Shown: positions 1 to 10,939 of the stretch, piece after piece | Layout of the letters: each line of letters opens with the position of its first letter | How positions within the stretch are numbered: position 1 is the first letter of the stretch | NCBI RefSeq assembly: GCF_000208745.1 | Contig: NC_030852.1 | Coordinates: forward strand, 21,631,509 to 21,695,508 | DNA length: 64,000 bases | Reading direction: 5' to 3' | From: Theobroma cacao | Taxonomy: Eukaryota > Streptophyta > Magnoliopsida > Malvales > Malvaceae | Notes under the pieces: model-generated | What the model was told of the DNA's origin: nothing | The model's database searches: none | What the model saw: only the letters and a program-made list of their open reading frames with translations | Program-made: the position numbers and the translations under genes

Positions 1-1246
1 ATACTCTTTGAATCTTCTAAACTGCTTTACATAATTCTCTTGCACTTGCTTCATCACTCTCAACTTGGTTCCTCTAGCCATTTTTAGACCAATTGTCACA
101 CTTAGCTTTTTTCTCACCAACACTTTAATTTGTCTTGCCTTTAAGAATGACATCTTGATGATATCATCTTTCAACTTCTTAGCCATAACCGTTGCCATCA
201 CTCGTTTTTAATTGTGGGCAGAAAATGGTGGGTTCCAAGGTATGTTTTCATTTTAAATGAGTTATCATTCTCGTGCTTTGAAGCTAGTATCTCCCATTCA
301 CAGTCAATTACAGCACATTTAGCTCTAACTCTCAACTTGTCATTTTTCTTGTAAATGAAAGCAAACTATGTAGCCATACTATACTCACTCAAACAACTTT
401 AAAATGTCTCGAATCTTTAAAAGATTGACCAACAAAAAAGTCTGATATCTGCAAATCTGAAGTACAGAACCTCCCACTCAACCTAACCATTTGTGCCATG
501 TCAACTTTGGACCTAGAACTTGTAGAAATAGAACTCCTTAGGTCACTATATTCAATATAATCACTATGTCGCTCTACCTTTGATGGTATAGCAACTAGGC
601 CATCAACATTTCCAGTAGCTTCAAATGGGCCTCCAATAACTTTAGATAGGCCTACAGCTACTGATTCATTACCTTTTGGACTCCCGACAATGGCCTTACT
701 AACAAAGGGCCCTTCCCTATCTAATTCCTTTAATCCAGCAACCATCAACATGTCTCTACTTTCCTTAAATTCTTTTAATTTTTCCCTAACCAATGCCAAC
801 TCATCCTCCCCTTCATCATTTAACCATGCTATATCAAAACCATTTTTATTTAAACCTTCTTTATCTTCATTTAAACCTTTTTCTTCATTGTCATTTGTTT
901 CACTATCACCATTTCCAAATTCATCATCTCATGATAGAAAATCCACATCCTCATTCAGGGCTCCACGAATTGGAGTACCCTATTAAGCATTGTCCCCATG
1001 CTCAACATAAACAAAAAGAACACCTTTCTCCTTAAGCAAGTCGCACATATCAATGACACTTTTATCATCTAAAATTGTTCTCAAATCAGTCCCATCTTCA
1101 TAATATAAGCCTCTAATCAACCCTAAATCATATTGTAAAACCTTTACCATGTATAAGAAAGTCCAATAACATATGGTATCAATATTCGGTACATCTACCA
1201 ACTTCCTCTTCCCACTTCTATATGCAAATTTGGGGGTATGAACCAA
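1..1246 (-). pseudogene. Mutator-like (MULE) transposase, N-terminal part, decayed, truncated at window edge
   Basis: Read on the minus strand. The first piece (1246-983) resembles the PB1-like N-terminal domain of plant MULE transposases: an Asp-Asp-Lys stretch, then LLKEKGVLFVYVEHGD. The next piece (799-389) is a low-complexity linker ending in the usual block FFVGQSFKDSRHFK. After a frameshift near 390, the MuDR DNA-binding region continues in another frame: KKNDKLRVRAKC, then CEWEILASKH, then TYLGTHHFLP (about 360-210). Further down, a Lys-rich ARQIKVLVRKKAKC block is legible near 130-70. An in-frame TAG interrupts the zinc-binding region, and at least two frameshifts are present. The catalytic DDE domain would lie left of the window. 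Family assignment rests on recognised motifs; loss of function is inferred from stops and frameshifts. Plus-strand ORFs at 690-1035 are antisense shadows. Confidence 0.8.
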
Positions 1247-2050
1247 GGTCCCCCTATGATGAAAGCATATTTAATCAGGCTTATTATTTGCATTATAAAT
1301 TTAAAGAATTAATTGATAACAAAAGAAAACACAAATGGTAGACAATAACAAATGAAAAAAACAAAACCAAATCAACACGTTGAACACAACCTAATACTAT
1401 AAAAACAAAGACATCAACGTGTGGCAAAAAAATCCATTCAATCTCATAATAAATAATGGGTTAATGGACATAATTTCAGCAACAAAAACACAATGGTAGA
1501 CAAAACATTCAAGACCACAACAAATTAGCATATTGGCACCACAAATTCATTAGTACTTTAACCTACCCCGCTCTTCCACAAGCTTAGCCTTTTCCTTTTC
1601 CTTTCCCTTTCTTCTTTTTAATTTCCTTCCTTCTCTAGAGCTTTCAGCGATTAGCTTTCTCAGTTTCAAGCTTTGAAGCTTTTTAGGTTTCTTGGTTTCA
1701 AGCATTCTTGGTTTCAAGGTTTCTTGATTTCAAACTTTCCTGCTTTCAAACTTTCTCAGTTTCAAGCTTTTAAGCTTTTCGATTTCACTTTCAGTTCAGG
1801 GTTTAGGTTGGGTTTCACTCTCGATTTATGGTTGTCTCTTGATTTCAAGTAGTCAAAATTCCAAGCATTAACAACTCCAACGAGAATAGCAGTTGGGTTT
1901 TAGGTTTAGCCACTATTTAAGGCTAATTATCAAGGTTAAGGAGACATGAAATCCCAAGCAAAGCTAGATAATACCCCTTGAAGCCATCTGACAAAAAAGC
2001 CACATGGCATTTTCTCAACCAATTTCTTTAATTAAAATAATTTTTTTTGT
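1247..2050. other. MULE 5' flank / intergenic with degenerate TTTCAAG-rich tract
   Basis: No gene is visible here. Roughly 1650-1860 is a degenerate tandem tract built on units like 'tttcttggtttcaagc' and 'ctttcaaactttc', pyrimidine-rich on the plus strand. By position it would be the 5' leader of the minus-strand MULE. No terminal inverted repeat could be paired because the other MULE end is outside the window. Confidence 0.4.
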
Positions 2051-2173
2051 TCAATTTAGTCACTAAACATGAAAATTTATTCAATTTAGTCCTCATGCAC
2101 TAAATTTTTATTCAATTTATTCCCTGTACCATACATTTTTCTTCAATTTAGTCTCTCTGATGTTGCCTAGATT
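2051..2173. repeat. Four-copy ~31-bp tandem array (TCAATTTAGTC...)
   Basis: The motif tcaattta recurs at 2051, 2081, 2112 and 2143, a spacing of 30-31 bp, with decayed spacer bases between copies. Arrays of this sort are common near the ends of plant MULEs and related elements, and this one lies on the 5' side of the minus-strand MULE. Assignment to the MULE terminus is inference. Confidence 0.6.
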
Positions 2174-2194
2174 TTTTTTTTGGGAAATTTTTTT

Positions 2195-2345
2195 CTGATC
2201 TGCCACATGGCAATGCCACATCAATATGTTAGTGCCATGTCAGCATGTCAAAGCCACGTGGTAGCACCATTTTAGAATGTTTAGGTGATGTGGTAATGCC
2301 ACGTCATCATGACAGAGTGATGTGGCATTACTGCGTCAACATCTC
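2195..2345. repeat. Dispersed short direct repeats (GCCACRT / CATGTCAGCATG)
   Basis: Between about 2195 and 2345 the heptamer gccacat/gccacgt and related tgccatgtca or tgccacgtca strings recur many times, some as local palindromes. They are not evenly spaced. This probably is a decayed subterminal repeat of a DNA transposon, continuing from the 31-bp array. No coding potential. Confidence 0.4.
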
Positions 2346-2375
2346 AATCACACCTCATTAGTACGTCAACGCTAA

Positions 2376-3950
2376 TGTTTGATAACTCTATGACATATAG
2401 TTAATTTGCCACATTTTGATTATAAAAATTAGCATAATCCTTATGTTTTCAAGTTAATTTTAGGTCATTTTTATATTTTTCTTTATTTAGTTTAATGCAT
2501 GTTGAATTATTTTTAATTTGAGTAATTTGAGCTCATTTTCATATCAAAAGTCTTAATTTGAGAAATCATTGATTTAGTCTCTATTTTGAAGCTTCTCAAG
2601 TGTAAAAAGCTACATAGAAGTGAAATGTGTAAGATGGTTAGGTGTAGAATTTGCTAAACATGTTGTGGTATTTTATCATAACTCTTTGTACAAAACTCCA
2701 AATGAGGTAATTCTTGGGCCACTCGAAAGATGAGAGGAAGAGCTACAACTTTGATGTCTATTACTTTGCCTAGTTTGGACTAAAAGGTGATCAAATCTGT
2801 GTAAAAATGACAGTATTGCACTAGGAGAGCAAAACAAGCCAAAACTATTGAGAGCAGTGGCTCTCAAATGAAAGCCCCAGCAATGAAAAGAATTTGAGGC
2901 AAACTTCAAAGTGAGAATTGTTAAGGGTCACAGCTCTCAAAGTGAAAGCCATCGCGCTGAAGCCTATTTCCAAAAGTAATTATATGATGGGAAAATTTGG
3001 AAATTAGATTAATTTTGAGTTTATTTAAGGAAATTTTTCAGAGAATTCTTAGAGAGGACAGCACTAGCTATTCTGAAGAACCAGAACTAAGAATCAAGCA
3101 AGAAAGCAAGAGAGATTAAGAGAGATTCAAGATCAAAAGCTTCAACATAGTTTCTTTCTCTGTTTTGTTTTTCTCTTATTTTCTTTGACTTGAATTCATG
3201 GCTAAATTTCTTTGGATAATGTTTTACTTAGACATCATGAACTAATTTGCTTTCTTAGGATTATGGCGGATTTCAACATGTAAGTTGAATATTAGTTTCT
3301 TTTTTATTTATTATGAATGAATATAGTTTTGGTTATTCAAATCCATTCATAATGCTTTTAATTGTTTGATCAACAATTAACTAATTTTTGAATTTAATTG
3401 AGATTTGACAGAGAAATTTTAGAATGGACTAAGAGTTGAATAGTGTATGTTCACGTCACTTAAGTAATCTGATTTGTGATTCAGGTAGACATACACTAAT
3501 TACCATACATAGCCAAATTAGGACTCTAGCTTAATGAACTTAATTTAATTGATTCTTATAGACATATAGTGAACTAATTAAATTAGGTATTTGTGCAAAC
3601 ATCTCGACAGAGACGTGTAAGTAGCTTTGGATTCTAGGTTAGTAAAACTACTAAGAAGGTAAATAATAAGAGAAGCTAGTATCAGATGAAGTATTGCATG
3701 AACTCATAATCCTAGGTCTTAGTCTATTGTCTTTCTTAAGTAACTTTAATTTTTGTTAGTTAATTTAGTGATTGCTTTAATTGAGTTTTAATTAATTTTC
3801 TGAAAATTTCAATTACTTAAATAAGATTGATTTGTTATAAATTTTAGTATTTAGTAAAAAAATTTAGGAAGAAATCCCTGTTGAAACGATACTTTACTTA
3901 TCATTATATTACTTGTTTGCGATGGCATGCACTTATGTGAAAATTCAACA
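2376..3950 (+). mobile_element. Probable solo LTR of an Athila/Tat-like Ty3 retrotransposon
   Basis: The block starts TGTTTGATAACTC and ends AAAATTCAACA, the TG...CA ends expected of an LTR. Its 3' portion (about 3880-3950: 'cctgttgaaacgatactt', then 'ttacttgtttgcgatggc') has the wording typical of the 3' end of Athila/Tat-type LTRs. No primer-binding site, gag or pol follows, so either the internal region was lost (solo LTR) or this is a fragment. I could not find a matching 5-bp duplication: the left flank is GCTAA and the right flank ATAAT. The exact left boundary could also be 2380. Confidence 0.45.
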
Positions 3951-5378
3951 ATAATGTCAACCCTTTTAAAAACAAAATTGGACGTTGTTAGAGAGAGGAA
4001 TTAAATTGCTCCAATTATCAAAATCAAGAAACTAAATTTCTTCAAATTTGAGTACGGGAACTAATTTGATGAAAATTCATTATTATAAGGACTATTTGAG
4101 TACTTTGACCTTTATTTATTACTGTCTATAGTTTACATTTTACCACACTATAAAAGTTAGTTAGATTACGTGTACTGTTAGTTAATCTTCTGTTATTTCT
4201 CCCTTTTAGAAAATAGAATATAAAAACCAGATTGTATTCATTTTTTACATTCAATATAAATTTCCAAAATATTTCTCCCCCTCTTTCTTCTCAATCATTC
4301 CTCAAGTTTTCTCTAAAAAAAATAAACATTTAACCTTATCTCGTGGGCTTACTTTAGGCAAAACTTCGATCTTAAATAGTAAAAGAAAGTTAGTACTGCT
4401 TCTTTCTAGAGATGCAATGATACTTTCAAATCAACAACCTTACCGATTAGAATATTTGGACTTACTCAAGTAATAAATGTGGATGAAGTTTTGGTAGAAA
4501 TTTTAGATACCAATCGTAGGTATCACTCTCCTTCATCATACCAATTAGCAAAACCAAGTCATCAAAAAGTGAGAAATCTTTAGCATTAGCAAATAGCTAC
4601 GGTCTATTTATTTTTTATTTTTTTTATGAAATTTAAGAAAAAATTTATTGATTTTAGTATATTTTATATTAAAATTATAATTTTTTTGGATAAATTACTT
4701 TTACCTTTCTAAGTTTTAATCATAATTCAGTCTAAATCCATTACTATTAGAAATGGACAATTCGTCTCAAAATCTCAAATAGTATCAATGAATTTTACAA
4801 AATGACTAAAATATCTTCAAATTAATAGCATCTAAAAATGCATCCACCAAAGCTTTTTTTTCTCTTCTTTTTCCAGTCTTCCTTCTCTTTTTCAACATCT
4901 TTAGCCTTTTAATTTCTTTTTAATTCCTTCCCATGATGGGCATTTTTCTCCCTATTTGAATTTATTTTTTAAAAAAGAAAATAATGAGTCAAACCATTTC
5001 AAGCTTTCAACCTATTAAGCCTGTTTAGTCCTTTCTAAGCTAGGTCTCTACCATTAATTTATTGACCATTGTGTTTCAAGATTCAACTTTCAAGTGTGAT
5101 TTTTGTTGACGTCAACTAGATTGTGTTATTGGGAAGGTTCTTTCCTTTATTTTGTTCATAACCTTGAATCAAGCCCAAATTTTTTTCAAGCTCACCCACA
5201 TGATTGAGATGTTCCATGCAAAGGAGAAAGCTTGATTTGGTGAAATATTTCAGTAAAAAGAAAGAGGGAAGAGGGATAGTGGTAGGGAATGGAGCACTTA
5301 CAGTTTCAATTTTGTTTCTAGACCTTGATTCCAATCCAAAGCTTTTCTCCAATTTTTTTTCTCTCCCTACCTTGTTTC
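3951..5378. other. Intergenic, AT-rich, repeat-derived; no gene
   Basis: No supported gene. 3966-4130 reads like a further terminal fragment of a DNA transposon ('ttaaattgctccaattatca'). 4200-4340 resembles a decayed copia-type LTR leader (a TATA-like tataaaaacc, a C/T-rich stretch, then cctcaagttttctc). ORFs at 5116-5398 on the two strands overlap each other and match nothing I recognise. Confidence 0.4.
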
Positions 5379-5917
5379 TATTGGACATTTTCAAATAAAA
5401 GATATAATTTCATATCAAAATAGAAGGAAAAATTGTGACTACTGGAAATTAAAATTAAAAAAAGGTTATATCTGTTGAAAATAAAAATAAGAAAAAGAGT
5501 CACGTTTATTGGAAAAGACCAACAGGAGCAACTCTTTAAAATAGATACAAACAGTGTCTGTTGGGAACACGCATCTATGCCTATAAAAGAGGACCCTCTT
5601 TATCCAACAAAATGTACATCAAAAAACAACTACTTTCCTTCCTTTATCAAATTTCTCAAGTTTTCTTCTATAGTATTTTCCTGTAGAAAAATACTATAGA
5701 AGTTTAATAATCTTGTTATACTCCGGTGAGTGCTCAGTAGATTAATTTCATTAGTGCAAAACACCATCAATCATTGGGGTTCATTGTATCTTCGAGGTTT
5801 ATACACCAATAACTATTTTGCACACTACAAGTGAGGGCAAATAAAACCTTAAGGATAGTGGCATTGATACATGCCTTGAAGCCAATTTCCAAGTTTTTCA
5901 AGTTTGGTGTTCTAATA
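5379..5917 (+). repeat. Copia-1 5' LTR
   Basis: Matches 10400-10939 along its whole length. It contains a TATA-like box (ctataaaagagg, about 5581-5592), a 15-bp perfect hairpin stem at 5665-5702, and the segment taaaaccttaag (5842-5853) that is complementary to the sequence just downstream of the LTR. The end is taken at ..GTTCTAATA by alignment to ..GTTCTAACA of the 3' copy. Confidence 0.9.
5665..5702 (+). promoter_or_regulatory. 15-bp hairpin in the Copia-1 LTR (leader region)
   Basis: Arms cttctatagtatttt (5665-5679) and aaaatactatagaag (5688-5702) are perfect reverse complements around an 8-base loop. The hairpin lies about 75 bp downstream of the TATA-like box, so it would be in the transcribed leader. 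The equivalent in the 3' LTR (about 10687-10724) keeps 14 of 15 pairs. Function is unknown. Confidence 0.6.
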
Positions 5918-5945
5918 ATCTTAAGGTTTTACTTTCGTTCCAACA

Positions 5946-8900
5946 ATGGCCGCTGCAAGTGGAACACTAAGAGAAATGACTTCTGACTTTGTAAAATTAG
6001 ACCGGTTTGATGGTGGCAACTTTCTAAGATGGCACAAGAAGATGCATTTCCTACCATCAACCTTAAAAGTTGTCTATATTTTGACTATACCTAAACTAGA
6101 AGAAGGAGAAAATGAGTCTCTTGCTGTAATAAGAGAGAGGCAAAAATGGGACAATGCCGATTATATTTGTAAAGGTCACATCTTGAATGGTTTGGTTGAT
6201 GGTGTATTTGACACATACCAAAACAAAGCTATTGTAAAAGAATTATGGGACAAAATGGAAGCCAGGTACATGACAGAAGATGCAATAAGTAAGAAATTTC
6301 TTATTAGTTGTTTTATTAATTATCAAATGGTCGATGGGTGTTCTGTTATAGAACAACTACGAGAAATTGAAAGAATGCTTAATCAGTTTAAACAATATAA
6401 AATGAAAATGGATGAAACTATAGTTGTGTCCTCCATTATAAACAAACTTCCTTCATCAGGGAAAGACTTTAAAAGAAGTTTGAAACACAAAAAGGAAGAA
6501 ATAACTCTTGAGGCTTCAGCAAATCATCTTCGAATTGAAGAGGAATACAAGAAACAAAAACAAGTTGCTCTTTTTGGTGAAGCCAAAGTACATGTTGTGG
6601 AGGAAGTACAGACGACTAAACCTACCAAAAAAAGGTTCAAGTAGATTGCTAATAGTCTGAAATTCAAAAAACAAAACAAAAGCACATGTTTCTATTGCAA
6701 AAAACCAGGACATTTCAAGAATGAATGTCGATTGTTGAAGAAGAAAAATAATTCTTCAAGAAGAAAAGCTTCTGAAAATTTTGTAGCCATGATTTCTAAA
6801 ATCAATGTGCTTGAAGAAAATGATGCTTGGTGGGTTGATTCTGGAGCAACAAAACATGTGTGCAATGACAAGAGTCTTTTCAAGAATTTCGCACCAAGTG
6901 AGTGTGGAAATTTCCTATACATGGGAAATTCTTCTACAGCAATGATTAAAGGCAAAAGGACTATTGAATTTGAATTCACTTCTAGAAAAACTTTAATTTG
7001 GAAAGATGAATACTATGTTCCAGAAGTTAGGAAAAATTTATTATCTGGAAGTCTATTAAATATGTTTGGTTTCAAACTTATATTTGAGGTAGATAAATTC
7101 ATTCTGTCCAGGGGGGGAATTTTTGTTGGAAAAGGTTACTTGTGTGATGGAATGTTCAAATTAAATATTGTTAATAATAATAAGAGTAAAATAGTTGTTT
7201 CTGCTTATATGATTGAATCTTCTTATTTATGGTATTATAGATTAGGATATTTAAATTATAGAAGATTGGATGACATGTATAAAATAGACTTATTTCCAAA
7301 ATTTAATCCAAATATTGATAAATGCAATACATGCATGCTAACAAAAATAACTAGAAATCCTTTTCCTAAAGTTAAAAGAAATACCAAATTACTTGAATTA
7401 ATACATAGTGATGTGTGTGATATGCATAGTGCACCTACATTAGCTGGAAAGAAATATTTTGTCACATTCATTGATGATTTCTCTAGATATTGCTATATAT
7501 ATTTGTTGCATTCTAAAGATAAAGTGCTTAATAAATTTAAGATTTATAAATCAGAAGTTGAATTACAATGTGAATCTTTTATCAAGTGTTTAAGATAAGA
7601 TAGAGGTGGAGAATATTATAGTCGAAGTTATTTTGTCTCCACTGGAATAATCCATCATATTTTAGCACTTTACACACCACAACATATGGCATAGCAGAAA
7701 GGAAGAATAAGGTTTTGACCGAAATGGTAAATGCTATATTATCATATTCAGGTCTTGGAAAAGGTTTATGGGGAGAAGCTTTGTTAACAGCTTGCCACAT
7801 ATTAAATAAAGTTCCTAAAAAGGAAACTAGAATGACCCCATATGAGCAATGGAAGAAAAGGAAACCAAACCTAAGTTATATGAAGGTTTGGGGATGTAGA
7901 GCTGTAATTAAGGTACCGAAACCCAAAAGAAAGAAATTGGGTGAAAGAGGAATAGAATGCATATTCATAGGATATGCACAACATAGTAAAGCATATAGGT
8001 TCATGGTAATTGAACCAAATGATTCAATTCCAGTCAATACTATTATTGATTCAAGAGATGCAATATTTAATGAAAATATATTCAAATATGTTTTAAGACA
8101 ACTACAACCACTACAATCAATTCAATCAAATGTCATTCCATTGGAACAAAAGGAAAATAATGATGAATCTAGACCAGAAATAAGGAAAAGCAAAAGGGCT
8201 AGAAAGGTAAAAGATTTTGGTCTAGACTTTTATATGTTCCTTGTAGAAGGAACAGGAGAAAATATTGACAATAAGATTCCTTATTGTTTTAATTTGGATT
8301 CGGACCTTATTACATATGATGAGGCAATAAATCTCAAGATTCTGCATTTTGGAAGGAAGAAATCAATGATGAAATGGACTCAATAATGGGAAATAACACT
8401 TGGATTTTGGTTGATCTTCCACCAAGTTCCAAACCAATAGGTTGTAAATGGATTTTTAAAAAGAAAATGAAAGTAGATGGAACCATAGATAAGTTCAAAG
8501 CAAGGTTAGTAGCCAAAGGCTTTACGCAAAAGCAAGGGATTGACTACTTTGATGCTTGTGCTCCAATAGCAAGAATTGCTACAATTAGACATCTAATCTC
8601 CTTTGCATCAATTTATAAGTTGGTAATTCACCAAATGGATGTCAAAACAGCATTTTTAAATGGTAAATTAGAAGAGGAAGTCTACATGGAACAACTAGAA
8701 GGGTTTGTTGTTTTTGGACAAGAGCATAAAGTTTGTAAACTTGTCAAGTCATTGTATGGGCTTAAACAAGCACCAAAACAATGGCATAAAAAATTTGATG
8801 AAATTGTTTTAGCTAATGGCTACAACATAAATGAATCCGACAAGTGCATATATAGCAAATTCCAAAAAGGTAAAGGTGTTATAATTTGCTTATATATAGA

Positions 8901-9813
8901 TTATATGCTAATTTTTTATACGAACTTGGAACAAGTCAAGGAGACAAAGAAGTTTTTGTCAAATAACTTTGCAATGAAATATATGAGTCTAGCAGATGTC
9001 ATTTTAGGAATTAAAATATTCCGAGATGAAAATAACATAACTTTATCTCAATCGCTCTACATTGAAAAAGTGCTTGAAAAGTTTAATCTTACTAATTGTA
9101 CACCAGCATCTACACCTATGGATCCTCAAATTAAATTAGTACCTAATGCCAGTAGGGCTGTTGATCAATTACAATACACAAGAGTAATTGGTTGCTTGAT
9201 ATATGCAATGACATGTACAAGGCCAGATATAGCATTTGTTGTTGGAAAGTCAAGTAGATATACAAGTAATCTAGGTACTTTGCATTGACAAGCCATAAAT
9301 CGAGTACTAAGATATTTAAAGAAAACAATTAATTATGAACTTTGCTATAATGGATATCCATCAGTACGAGAAAAATACTCGGATGCTAGTTAGATTACAA
9401 GTTTATAAGATCATGCTTCCACAAACGGATGGATCTTCATGCTTGGTGGGGGTGCCATTTCTTGAGGGTCCAAGAAACAAACATGTATAACTGATTTTAC
9501 CATGACAGTCGAATTTATTGCATTGGCTGCTACCACCAAGGAAGCTAAATGGCTAAGAAATTTACACTATGGTGTGCCTTTATGGCCTAAACCAATTTCT
9601 CCAATTTATATCCATTGTGATAGTGAAGCAACTCTAGAAAAAGCATATAGCCAAGTATATAATGGAAAGTTTAGAAATATTGGATTAAGACATAGCTACG
9701 TTCGACAATTAATTTCTGATGGAGTGATCATTAAAAGTTTTGTGAGGTCTAGTGAAAACTTGGCAGATCTTTTAACAAAAAATCTTGCTAGAGATCTTGT
9801 AAATAAGACATAA
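5946..9813 (+). pseudogene. Copia-1 gag-pol polyprotein, degenerate
   Basis: Gag starts at ATG 5946, only 28 bases past the LTR, and runs to a TAG at 6642-6644. In the same frame group a CCHC knuckle follows (6687-6728, CFYCKKPGHFKNEC), then the protease motif DSGATKHVC near 6840. The integrase zinc-binding region has lost both histidines (WYYRLGYLNYRRL where WHxRLGH is usual). The integrase core is broken by a TAG at 7596-7598, and the reading frame shifts before 7715. A frame change near 8370 precedes the reverse transcriptase (8374-9288), whose catalytic YVDD is now YIDY (about 8890-8905). RNase H is legible from 9290 to 9813 through further stops. In life the polyprotein would form the particle, cleave itself, copy RNA and integrate; here every enzymatic domain is damaged. 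Confidence 0.9.
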
Positions 9814-10399
9814 AAAAGGATGGGGCTCAAGCTCGTAAATTGAAAGTCACACACGGTGGAAACTCGACTCAACACTTAGTATAACGTCAAGTCTTAAGTT
9901 CAATAAGACAAAGTACACCATTTGTATGTGGCTACTAGCACTATAATATAATATATTATATTCCATCCTAAGTGAAGTGCTAGGTACTCATAATGGTAAG
10001 AAAATTATGAGTTATATATCTTAATAGACCCATAACATTATTTGTTAAAATGTTTTAGTTACAAGGGCATTCATGGGATTTACCTATGTGAGTGTGAAGT
10101 GTAGCCGCTTCTAGGAGTTCAAGAGCTTAGCTCTAACAGCACTCATGAAAAGAGGATATAGACGCATGGCCATAAAAGCATCACCAAACACTATGCATTC
10201 ATTAGTGTTGAAATCGTTTTGTGAGATGTGTTCGGTTAACCAAATGGACTAGCTAGTTCAAAGCATAGTCTACCATGCAATTTCGGTTAATTTTAATATG
10301 TTTTCACTAAGTGAAGGTTTAATCATAATACACCTTCATTTATGCAATTGATTTCCAAAATTACCGAAAATTTGGATTAACTTGAAAATTGTGGGAGAT

Positions 10400-10939
10400 T
10401 GTTGGACATTTTCAAAATAAAGATATGATTTCATATCAAAATAAGAGGAAAAATTATGACTACTGGAAATTAAAATTAAAAGAAATGTTATATCTGTTAA
10501 AAATAAAAATAAGAAAAAGAGTCACGTTTGTTGGAAAAGACCAACAGGAGCAACTCTTTGAAACAGACACAAACAGTGTCTGTTGGGAACAAGCATCTAT
10601 GCCTATAAAGAGAACCCTTTTTATCCAACAGAACGTACATTAAAAAACAAAAACTTTCTTTCTTTTCTCAAATTTCTCAAGTTTTCTTTTATACTATTTT
10701 CCTGCAGAAAAATACTATAAAAGTTTGATAATCTTATTATACTCCGGTGAGTGCTCAGTGGATTGATTTCGTCAGTGCAAAAATATCATCAATCGCTGGG
10801 CTTCATTGTATCTTCGAGATTTATTCGTCAATAACTCTTTTGCACACTATAAATGGAGGCGAATAAAACCTTAAAGACAGTGGCAATGAAACACGCTTTG
10901 AAGTCAATTTTTAAGGTTTTTCAATTTGGTGTTCTAACA
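10400..10939 (+). repeat. Copia-1 3' LTR
   Basis: Starts TGTTGGACATT after a purine tract and ends GTTCTAACA. It aligns to 5379-5917 with scattered substitutions and small indels, so the insertion is not recent. Confidence 0.9.

Larger units (their letters stand above)
5379..10939 (+). mobile_element. Copia-1: complete but inactive Ty1/copia LTR retrotransposon
   Basis: Two ~540-bp LTRs (5379-5917 and 10400-10939) bracket a gag-pol region in the order gag, protease, integrase, reverse transcriptase, RNase H, which defines Ty1/copia. The 3' LTR begins TGTTGGACATT directly after the purine-rich tract gtgggagat, a normal polypurine tract. The 5' LTR begins TATTGGACATT, so its TG terminus has mutated. 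Flanks are GTTTC (5374-5378) and GCTTC (10940-10944), a target-site duplication with one change. No TGGTATCAGAGC-type primer-binding site follows the 5' LTR. Many stops and frameshifts mean it cannot move by itself. Confidence 0.9.

Noticed and set aside
690..1035. Two overlapping plus-strand ORFs rich in Ser, Phe and His
   Set aside because: They are antisense to the acidic linker of the MULE transposase, whose minus-strand frame carries the recognisable motifs.
2195..2345. CRISPR-like array of short repeats
   Set aside because: Repeats are irregularly spaced, the genome is a plant nuclear genome and there are no cas genes.
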